A stretch of DNA of 30,736 nt from a virus, in IMG/VR virus record IMGVR_UViG_3300005581_000080, positions 1 through 30,736 of that record. One strand, 5' to 3'. The notes under the pieces were generated by a model. It was not told the DNA's origin and searched no databases. It worked only from the letters and a program-made list of their open reading frames with translations. The position numbers were made by a program, and so were the translations under genes. Every line of letters starts with the position of its first letter. Position 1 is the stretch's first letter. Below, piece by piece: positions 14,094 to 21,800 of this stretch.

Positions 14094-14513
14094 ATGAGTG
14101 AAGAGAACGAAGGGGCCGAACGGCCAGACCTAGATCAGCTTACTGCTGTCTACCTGAAGATTCGAGACAAACGCGCCGAGAACAAACGTGAGTTTGAGAA
14201 CGTCGATAAAGACCTCGAAGCACAGCAGCAGATGCTGGCCGAGCAGATGCTCGATACCTGCAAAGAGATGGGTGCTGACAGCATCCGTACCCCACACGGA
14301 ACGATCATTCGTTCAGTCAAGTCGAAATACTGGACTGGCGACTGGGACTCCATGTACTCTTTCATCAAGGAACACAGTGCATTTGGCTTGCTTGAGAAGC
14401 GCTTGCACCAAACCAACATGAAAGATTTCCTAGCCGAAAATCCCAACGTCATGCCTATGGGCTTGAACATTGAGAACGAATACACAGTCGTCGTCCGACG
14501 CGCAAAATCTTAA
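14094..14513 (+). CDS. Conserved phage protein with N-terminal coiled coil (139 aa)
   Basis: Residues about 12-62 form a charged coiled-coil helix (IRDKRAENKREFENVDKDLE, then QQQMLAEQMLDTC); the C-terminal half is alpha/beta (GTIIRSVKSKYW, DWDSMYSFIKEH) and ends EYTVVVRRAKS. This long-helix plus small-domain shape is seen in phage proteins of unknown role beside single-strand DNA binding or recombination genes. AAAGGAG lies upstream of ATG 14094. It is the first gene after the second promoter. I cannot name it. Confidence 0.75.
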   Translation: MSEENEGAERPDLDQLTAVYLKIRDKRAENKREFENVDKDLEAQQQMLAEQMLDTCKEMGADSIRTPHGTIIRSVKSKYWTGDWDSMYSFIKEHSAFGLLEKRLHQTNMKDFLAENPNVMPMGLNIENEYTVVVRRAKS

Positions 14514-14528
14514 ACGGAGAATTGAAAA

Positions 14529-15413
14529 ATGAGCAACATTGCACTTTTGAACCAAGACCTGCCTGACTTCCTGCAAACTGCTGGCGTCAGTGATTTAACC
14601 AAAGCCCTTGCTGGCAAGAGCGGCATCAAACGCATCGTGCCTAAGAACGGTATCTTCCGCAAGATGGTCGGCGGCGAAGAGATGGGTAAAGTTAAAGGCG
14701 ACCTTGAAGTTGTCATCGTGAGCGCATCGCCTAAAGTCGGTCGTATCTTTTATCTAAAGCCGTGGACTCCAGACGCTGAGCCGAGCGCCCCAGATTGCTT
14801 CTCTAATGACGGCGTAGCGCCTGACGCTGGTTCTGTTTCTCCGCAAGCTAGCCGCTGCGACACCTGCGGTCAGAACATTAAAGGTTCGGGCCAAGGCACT
14901 TCTAAGGCTTGTCGCTACTCACGCCGTATTGCTGTGAACTTGGTGGAAGACTTTGGTACTTCCTTGGAAGGCGAGGTCTATCAACTGAACTTAGCCTCGA
15001 AGTCCTTGTTCGGTGACGGCACTGCCGACAACACCCACACCTTTGAGAACTACACCAAGTACTTGGCCAACAACGGCAAGAGCTTGGACTACGTTGTTAC
15101 CACGTTGAGCTTTAACGAGAACAACGACAATCAGTCCATCTTGTTTACACCTGCTCGGTTCATCAACAAAGACCAGTACGCGGTGACAAGCGAAGTTGCC
15201 AAGAAACCAGAAGTGCAGAAGATGGTCACCATGACTCCGTACCAAGCGGATATGGCTGGCCGTGCTCCTGCTCTGGCCGCTCCTGTTCCGAAAGCTGCTG
15301 CCGCAGCGGTTGCCGAGCCGGTCAAACGAGAAAGCACTAAAGCTGCTACACCTACCTCCACTGTGAAGAAGGGTCTGGATGACGTGGTTAAGGCTTGGTC
15401 TGACGAGGAGTAA
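14529..15413 (+). CDS. Putative single-strand DNA-binding protein with four-Cys site and acidic tail (294 aa)
   Basis: Three features suggest an SSB-type protein. A beta-rich core with conserved-looking EVVIVSASPKVGRIFY surrounds a likely zinc site (Cys90, Cys110, Cys113, Cys128; pattern C-x19-C-x2-C-x14-C). An Ala/Pro/Lys-rich linker spans about 245-278. The C-terminus is acidic (DDVVKAWSDEE), the kind of tail that SSB proteins use to recruit partners. It sits between the helicase and primase-helicase. The CDTC...ACRYSRR segment resembles uncharacterised phage proteins found in replication regions. The SSB role is inference from architecture and location. Confidence 0.65.
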   Translation: MSNIALLNQDLPDFLQTAGVSDLTKALAGKSGIKRIVPKNGIFRKMVGGEEMGKVKGDLEVVIVSASPKVGRIFYLKPWTPDAEPSAPDCFSNDGVAPDAGSVSPQASRCDTCGQNIKGSGQGTSKACRYSRRIAVNLVEDFGTSLEGEVYQLNLASKSLFGDGTADNTHTFENYTKYLANNGKSLDYVVTTLSFNENNDNQSILFTPARFINKDQYAVTSEVAKKPEVQKMVTMTPYQADMAGRAPALAAPVPKAAAAAVAEPVKRESTKAATPTSTVKKGLDDVVKAWSDEE

Positions 15414-15416
15414 GCG

Positions 15417-15656
15417 ATGAGCTACGGATACAGCTTCCAACTCGTTGAAGCCAATAAATCGGCAGACGATGAGTCGTGGGGCGTTGTCCTTGGGCGTACT
15501 TGCATAAAACTCAACATTCCTGTGAGCGAGATAGCTGGGAAACTTGACGTGAGTCGAGCCACTATCTACAACTGGTTCTGGGGGACAACCTCCCCCAGCC
15601 GCGCTCACTGCGAAAAAATTGAGCGTTTGCTTCCGCGCCTCAAGGCGAAAAAATAA
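15417..15656 (+). CDS. XRE-like helix-turn-helix protein (79 aa)
   Basis: A single small DNA-binding domain: LGRTCIKLNIPVSEIAGKLD then VSRATIYNWFWGTTSPSRAH, the usual spacing of helices 2 and 3 of a Cro/C1-type helix-turn-helix, followed by a basic end (RLLPRLKAKK). No dimerisation domain is visible. It could be a transcription regulator of the phage. It starts 3 nt after the SSB-like stop and is followed by the hairpin region 15657-15712. It is a candidate to bind one of the palindromes in this window, which is untested. Confidence 0.75.
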   Translation: MSYGYSFQLVEANKSADDESWGVVLGRTCIKLNIPVSEIAGKLDVSRATIYNWFWGTTSPSRAHCEKIERLLPRLKAKK

Positions 15657-15712
15657 TCCGTGCGCGCACGGGGGCTTCGGCCCCCTGCGTAGCCGTCCCT
15701 AAAAGAAAAGAT
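15657..15712 (+). promoter_or_regulatory. Hairpin-bearing spacer before the primase-helicase
   Basis: The 56-nt gap holds TGCGCGCA (15661-15668, a perfect palindrome) and a GC hairpin at 15670-15685 with a 6-bp stem and a TTCG loop, one of the most stable RNA tetraloops. There is no T-run after it, so it is not a classic terminator. It may slow transcription, protect a processed mRNA end or bind a protein. The ribosome site of the next gene is only weakly visible (AAAAGAAAAG). Confidence 0.6.
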
Positions 15713-18574
15713 ATGTCTAACTTTGACCTTCTCGACACTGTACTGCCAGCCGCTGGCCGGTACTCTGTGCTTGGGCTTGGGAAATACGCAGACCAGAAGT
15801 TTTTTGATACGAGGGAAGAGGTAGAGGCACAGGCTAAGAAGCTGGTGAACAACGGATTTGATGTGTATTTTGGGTGCGCTAAGTACGGCCCCTTGAACAA
15901 ACGCACAGCAGATAACGCCATACATTTCCGCGCACTGTGGATGGACATTGACTGCGGCCCGACCAAGGGCGTACCTGATGAGAAGGGCATTATCAAAGGG
16001 TATCTCACGCAGCAAATCGGCTTGGATGAGCTAAAGAAGTTCTGCATAGCCGCAGGTATGCCCCGCCCGATCATGGTCAGTTCAGGTTACGGCGTACACG
16101 CCTACTGGCTGATTGACGAAACTATTGAGCGCCGCGACTGGCTCCCCCTTGCAAACCGCCTACGTGAACTGTGTGTTGAGCACGGTCTCATTGTGGATTC
16201 TTCCGTATTTGAAGCAGCACGAGTACTGCGTATCCCCGGCACGTTGAATTTTAAGCAAGCCGAACCGATGGAAGTCACAGTTCTCAACGAGAACACACAG
16301 ACTCTGACGTACACCCAATGGAAAGAACTGCTCGGCGCTGCCGAACCCATTGACGACAAACCTGATTTTTTACCGTCCATCAGCCCAATGATGGAAGCCT
16401 TGATGCAGAACAAGGTCAAGCGGTTTAAGACCATTATGATGAAAGCGGAGAACGGCTGCGCCCAGCTTAACTACTGCTTTCAAAACCAAGATTCGATTGA
16501 GGAACCGTTGTGGCGCTCGGCCCTGTCTATTGCTGCGTTCTGCGTGGACAAAGACAAAGCCGCGCACATGATGTCGAGTCAGTACCCCGGGTACAACCCA
16601 GCGGAGGTGGACAAAAAGGTCGCCGAGTTGGTTGCAAGCGCTGGCCCCCACCACTGCCTGACATTCGAGAAGATCAACCCAACTGGCTGCGTAGGTTGCC
16701 CCCACAAAGGCAGGATTAAATCCCCAATTGTTTTGGGCATGGAGATAGCCCAAGCTGAAGTTGAGGACGGCGAGTACGTAGTGGAGGCTGAAATACCGGA
16801 AGTTGAAAACGAAACCCCGGCGAAAGAGCACTACCGTATTCCAGAGTATCCATTCCCTTTCTTTCGGGCTAAGGGGGGCGGCATCTGGCGCAAGGGGGTA
16901 ACCGACGAAGACGAATCCGTGCTGGTGTACGAGCACGACTTGTATGTGGTTAAGCGCATGACCGACCCTGAAGCGGGTGAAGTTGCGTTGTTCCGGCTGC
17001 ACTTGCCGCACGATGGGGTAAAGGAGTTCTCTATCCCAGCTACGTCAATTTCGGCGAAAGATGAGTTACGCAAACAGCTATCGCATCACGGTGTGATGGC
17101 CACGCAAAAGCAACATGAGCTACTGGCGATCTTCGTCGTGGCGTCCATGAAAAATTTACAGTACGTAAGAAAGGCAGAAGTTATGAGAACACAATTTGGA
17201 TGGGTAGACAACGACAGCAAGTTCATTGTCGGCGACCGAGAGATTACAAAAGACGGGGTGTTTTACAGCCCACCATCGGCTGCCACGCGAAGTTTCGCCG
17301 AGAAGCTCGTGACCAAAGGCACGTTCGAGAAGTGGAAAGAGGTGTTCAATATGTACGGACGTCCCGGCCTTGAGCCCCATGCGTTCGCTGCACTTACGGC
17401 GTTTGGCTCGCCATTGTTGAAGTTCACTGGTTTGAGCGGCGCGATTATCAACGTCATCCACAAGACGTCAGGTTCAGGCAAATCGACAGCGTTGTTCATG
17501 TGCAATAGCGTATGGGGGCACCCCAAAGACCTGTCGTCCATGTGGAAGGACACACTCAATGCCAAGATGATGCGCCTCGGTGTGATGAACAACCTGCCCA
17601 ATACCATCGACGAGATTACGAACACCACCCCGATGGAGTTCTCTGACTTGGCCTACAGCATATCTCAGGGTAGGGGCAAAGACCGAGCCAAGTCCCAGAC
17701 CAATGAACTTCGCGCCAACCATACCAAGTGGAACAACATGACTCTGGCTTCATCGAACGCCAGCTTTTACGAAAAACTCGGTGCGGCAAAGAACTCCCCA
17801 GACGGCGAGTCCATGCGTTTGCTGGAGTACAAGATTTCGCCGAGTACGATCATCAGCGTTGAAGAAGGCAAGCAGATGTTTGACCATCAAATGTTTGAGA
17901 ACTACGGCCATGCCGGTGACATTTATGCCCAGTGGCTCGTGAACAACTTGGAAGAGGCGGTCAGTCTGGTTCGTAGTATCCAAGCCCGAATCGACAAAGA
18001 AGTCCAGTTCACCGCACGGGAGCGCTTCTGGTCGGCGGCTGCGGCTATCAACATAGCTGGTGGTTTGATTGCCAAAGAACTTGGCTTGCACGACTACGAC
18101 ATGAAGGCAATTTACAAGTGGATGGTTGGCATGCTGGCCGAGATGCGCGACGAAGTAGCCCCACCTGCATCAGACCCCAAAGTCATGCTCGGCGAGTTTA
18201 TGAACGCCCACGTCCACAACATGTTGATCGTGAATGGTACGGTTGACGCACGGACAAAGATGGAATCCCTGCCGACTTCCGAGCCCAAAGGTGAGTTGCT
18301 GCTGCGCTACGAGCCGGATACCGGCCACCTGTTTATTGCTGCCAAGGCGTTCAAAGACTACTGCGTAAAGTTACAAATCCACTACAAAGACGCACTCAAG
18401 CAGCTTAAAGATGAGGGCGCGTTCATCGACGCAATCAACAAGCGCATGTCAAAGGGCATGAAGATGGTTTCCCCAGCCGTCCGTGCCCTGCACTTCGACG
18501 CCAAGAAGTTTGAAAATCTCGTGCCACTGGACACGCTGACCAATGAAGATAGAGACGGTAACTTACCGAGTTGA
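15713..18574 (+). CDS. Fused primase-helicase (AEP-like primase plus AAA/DUF927-like helicase), 953 aa
   Basis: The N-terminal third looks like an archaeo-eukaryotic-type primase: DID at 78-80 for metal ions, SSGYGVHAYW at 123-132 with the conserved His129, and RVLRIPGTLNFK at 170-181. A Cys/His cluster (Cys315, Cys326, Cys329, His331) suggests a zinc site between the domains. The C-terminal half is a P-loop ATPase with Walker A TSGSGKST at 585-592, an acidic NTIDEITNTTP segment and QGRGKDRAK further on, similar to phage DUF927-type helicases. It should unwind and prime the phage chromosome together with the polymerase. It starts 56 nt after the HTH gene. The domain names are by motif; primase activity is inferred. 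Confidence 0.85.
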   Translation: MSNFDLLDTVLPAAGRYSVLGLGKYADQKFFDTREEVEAQAKKLVNNGFDVYFGCAKYGPLNKRTADNAIHFRALWMDIDCGPTKGVPDEKGIIKGYLTQQIGLDELKKFCIAAGMPRPIMVSSGYGVHAYWLIDETIERRDWLPLANRLRELCVEHGLIVDSSVFEAARVLRIPGTLNFKQAEPMEVTVLNENTQTLTYTQWKELLGAAEPIDDKPDFLPSISPMMEALMQNKVKRFKTIMMKAENGCAQLNYCFQNQDSIEEPLWRSALSIAAFCVDKDKAAHMMSSQYPGYNPAEVDKKVAELVASAGPHHCLTFEKINPTGCVGCPHKGRIKSPIVLGMEIAQAEVEDGEYVVEAEIPEVENETPAKEHYRIPEYPFPFFRAKGGGIWRKGVTDEDESVLVYEHDLYVVKRMTDPEAGEVALFRLHLPHDGVKEFSIPATSISAKDELRKQLSHHGVMATQKQHELLAIFVVASMKNLQYVRKAEVMRTQFGWVDNDSKFIVGDREITKDGVFYSPPSAATRSFAEKLVTKGTFEKWKEVFNMYGRPGLEPHAFAALTAFGSPLLKFTGLSGAIINVIHKTSGSGKSTALFMCNSVWGHPKDLSSMWKDTLNAKMMRLGVMNNLPNTIDEITNTTPMEFSDLAYSISQGRGKDRAKSQTNELRANHTKWNNMTLASSNASFYEKLGAAKNSPDGESMRLLEYKISPSTIISVEEGKQMFDHQMFENYGHAGDIYAQWLVNNLEEAVSLVRSIQARIDKEVQFTARERFWSAAAAINIAGGLIAKELGLHDYDMKAIYKWMVGMLAEMRDEVAPPASDPKVMLGEFMNAHVHNMLIVNGTVDARTKMESLPTSEPKGELLLRYEPDTGHLFIAAKAFKDYCVKLQIHYKDALKQLKDEGAFIDAINKRMSKGMKMVSPAVRALHFDAKKFENLVPLDTLTNEDRDGNLPS

Positions 18575-18737
18575 TTGGAAAAGGTTTCGTACGGGGTACT
18601 CGATCTTCATACCCTGCATAGACCACGAGGAGGCTAGGAAAACCCTAGCCGCAGTGACGCGCCGACTGAAAATCAGCACTGTTACGAAAGTAACCATCGA
18701 AGAGGGCATCAAAGGATTGCGGGTCTGGAGAACTTGA
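18543..18737 (+). CDS. Small basic protein at the end of the replication block (64 aa)
   Basis: ATG 18543 overlaps the primase end by 32 nt and is in a different frame. The product is basic with alternating strand and helix (ETVTYRVDWKRFRTGYSIF, then a helix with EEARKTLAAVTRRL, then strands). It is the last gene of the + strand block. No clear ribosome site is visible, so it relies on coupling or may not be expressed strongly. No family recognised. Confidence 0.5.
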   Translation: MKIETVTYRVDWKRFRTGYSIFIPCIDHEEARKTLAAVTRRLKISTVTKVTIEEGIKGLRVWRT

Positions 18738-18742
18738 AATAC

Positions 18743-18757
18743 ACTAACAATGTTAGT
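18743..18757. repeat. Perfect 15-bp palindrome (recurring element, intergenic copy)
   Basis: ACTAACA-A-TGTTAGT. The inner 13 bp are identical to copies at 2594-2606 and 9570-9582 and, read on the other strand, at 798-810. This is the only copy outside a coding sequence; it lies between the last + strand gene and the terminator. Confidence 0.8.
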
Positions 18758-18768
18758 TGCTCTCCTTG

Positions 18769-18784
18769 ATGGCTTTGCAGCCAT
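18769..18784 (+). other. Small hairpin ahead of the terminator
   Basis: ATGGCT-TTGC-AGCCAT, a perfect 6-bp stem with a 4-nt loop, between the intergenic palindrome and the terminator. It may belong to the terminator region of the + strand transcript or be a separate RNA structure. Confidence 0.55.
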
Positions 18785-18788
18785 GCTC

Positions 18789-18818
18789 GCCCCCGGCTTA
18801 AACACCGGGGGCTTTTTT
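18789..18818 (+). terminator. Strong intrinsic terminator of the + strand block
   Basis: An 8-bp GC-only stem (GCCCCCGG, 18789-18796, with CCGGGGGC, 18805-18812), an 8-nt loop and six T at 18813-18818. It ends the replication transcript at the point where the - strand virion block also ends. No T-run follows the hairpin in the - direction, so it is mainly one-directional, although the virion stop codon overlaps the T-run. Confidence 0.9.
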
Positions 18819-21800
18819 ATTTCTGGGCTTCGCGTTCCAGTTTCTTGTAGCTTGGCTCCAGCAAGTCCATGACCTGTGGATAGTACTTCTTGTCAATCGG
18901 GAACCCGCGATCAGACATCAGCCTACGCTCTATGCGTTTCTTCAAAGACTCATTGATCTGAGCGCTTGTGATTGGGTCCCAATAGTTCTTGTCGTTGTAC
19001 TTGATGATTTTGTCAATAGACTTTTCAACGTCGTTGTCAGAACCCTTGGTGATCTCCAAGTCCAACCTAGCCAACGCGCTGGAGCGATCACGCTTAGCTT
19101 CCAGAATCAACCCTTGGATTTTGAAGATAGCCTCTCGGCGAGCTTGGAGCCCGTCAGTAGCAAAGCCAGCCCCCTGCGCCAGAATCTGACCTATGGTGAA
19201 CTCTTCCGCGTCTTTGATAGATGCACCGGTTGTAGTCTGCGCACCTTCTTGAGAATACCGATACGCAGTCAGTGGCGCACGGAACAGGGCCGGGGCCAGT
19301 TGCTCCATACCTTGAAGAATCTTTCCTTGATTGAAAAAGTCAATAGCCCGACCAGTCTGCTTGACAAGGGAAACACCCGGACCTCCCAAAGAAAGCAAGT
19401 AGTCCATCATCTCAGCTTGGGCAGTGGCTTGGTCTTTTACTTCGGGGAACCACATGTTGTTCATGGACATGCTGCTGCTGATGTCGTAGCCAGTCAAACC
19501 AGCAATCAAACCTTTATCAAGGAACTCATCAAGCGTATAGCCGCCAATCTTTACGTTGCCGAATGTCTGTGGGAGCCAAATGTTGCGGAACCAGAACTCA
19601 AAGTCTCGGCCTTCAAGCGGGTCATCCTCATCGTCACCGCTCATTTTGTTAAGCGCGTTCAGAGCACCTTGGATGACACCCATAGCCATACTGATACCGG
19701 GTATGCCGACATACCCAGCAAGCGCGTACGACATGCCGAGCGAACCCAAGAATTGAATTTTGGCTTGCTTGCGCTCTTCAGGAGTCAAACCCTTGAACAT
19801 GTTGTACGCATTGCGTATGAAGTACGTGGTAACAAACGCAGGGAACATCTTGAACTGCAAGATGGCGCGACCAATTGGGCTGTCGGCGCTGAGTCCTACC
19901 TCCCCCGCTTTATTTGCTGCAAGACCCCGAGGTCTTTCAGACGCATGGTAGTTACCTAACGCCTCGTGAGATTCAGCGGCGGCGGCGCTCAAAGCTGCTT
20001 CGTGCGTCAACCCTTTGTCGCGGTTCAGCCGATACGAAGTCATAAAAGTCACTTCACGAAGCATCCGTTCGGCGTGGTGAAACAGCGCAGTCATTGCGTC
20101 AGACGTAGCCTTACGCCCCCTTGCAAAAGCACTACGCGCCTCTGCGGTTGGTACGTTGCGGCGGTTGCCCAAATCAAAGGCCATCGTGGTGTCGCTGATA
20201 CCGGTGTCTCGCATGTACTGAGCGGCTAATTTTTCATCTGCGGTCAGCCCTTTAAGGTTCTCCATACTAGGCATGGTATAGCTAGTAGACCCGTCGGGAT
20301 TGGTCTTGGTTACGCCGAGTCCGTTAAATACATTCAAGGTCGAAGCAAGAGCGGCGGCAGTTTTAGCCACACCATGATGAGACGCAAGTACTGGGGCTAC
20401 GAACACAGGCACAGCAGTAAGCTGGGCCACCATAGTCTTGATGGAAGTCATCATCCACAAGAAGGCCGCAGTAGTAACAAACCTTGAGGCTTCGTAACCG
20501 ATTGAGTCCTCGGCGGTTGGGCGAATCTGTTTCTCTGCACGCATAGTCATTTCAGCAACGAAGTCGCCCAATCTAGCTTTGTTTGGGTTCCCTTCTAAGG
20601 AAGCTGAAGCGCTCTCAAGGTTGCGCATGATCTCAGGGCCGTACTTGATACGCGCAATCTGATTTGCCATGTTCGTGCCGGTGGTCACAAGGTTACGGTT
20701 AATGTCCCCTGAAAAACCAGCAATGCCTTGACGAGTCAAGAACTGCCGACGGAAGTTGCGGTCTGGAAGAGTCTGCAAGTACATCTGATAGATGTCATCC
20801 TTGAGCTTGTCGGCGTCAAGTGTGTTGCCTTGCTTGCTAGAGTCGATGTTATTAAATATTTCCTTCAGCATTTCACTGGCGGCTACATCTTTTTTACGTG
20901 CGTTAGACAGGCTATTGCCCTCGTCAATATCCCCACCCTGCATCATCTCGTCTTTAGTGCGTGTGTTGCCGGTTTCAGCGTTCAGTTGCTTTACGCGCTC
21001 TTTAACAAAACGATCACGGTCTATCTGCTTTTCAAACATGTGGAACTCACGAGTTTGCCCTTTGCCCACGCGAACCCAGAACTGCCCATAGCGCATGAGG
21101 GGGAAGTACGGATAGCGCTTCTTGCCGTCCTCGTACATCTGCTTGATAGACGCAATTAGCTTGCCTTTTGGTGACTTAGGGTCGCTAGCGCTACCGGGCA
21201 GGTCGGACGCATCAATCTGCTCTTGGAGAACTTCGTGGTATGCCTTGTGGTTGTCTTCGTAGTACTGACGGACTTTGTTGTACAACGCTTTGTTTTCTGG
21301 AAGCAGTCGGCTCCACAGTTCAACCAGCCCTTTGTTTGAGGTATCTGTGTTTGGGTCTTTCGACACAAGGGTCGAGTAGTGCATTACATCGGCAAGTGCT
21401 TTGTACTGTTTAGCGTTTTTGGCCCCTAGCTTTCGCAAGTCTTCAGCAATCTCAAACAGATCGTTGTTAGCCTTGTTACGCATGGCGTTCATCTTCTCGA
21501 TGTTTGCCCACGCTGTGTTCATGCCTTTAACACCTAACTTGCCTGCCCAACGTACAAGAGCCCCTGTTTGTAACGCCGGAAGCAGTTGCTGCATTACCGC
21601 GTCTTTGAGTTGAACTTTGCCTTGCGTAAGCGCTTCAAGAAATTCCTCCATGCTACGCATGCGTATCAACTGCTCAATCAAACCACTAGGCTTGATGTCG
21701 TCACGGAAATTACCCTTACCTAATTTTTCGGCGACTTTATCAACTTTTTTACGAGTCTGTTTGGCCGAGGCAAAGACTTGTTCGTAGCTCTCCCCGCGTT

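Noticed and set aside
14991-15608. A 205-aa open frame on the - strand opposite the SSB-like gene
   Set aside because: It is a shadow of the + strand gene: no ribosome site, runs across two real genes and has a low-complexity, unrecognisable product.
16370-17011. A 213-aa open frame on the - strand inside the primase gene
   Set aside because: Shadow of the primase-helicase reading frame; no translation signals and the sense product has the recognised motifs.
19114-19959. A 281-aa open frame on the + strand inside the giant virion gene
   Set aside because: Antisense shadow; no ribosome site or promoter, and the opposite strand has a continuous protein with clear composition and hydrophobic segments.
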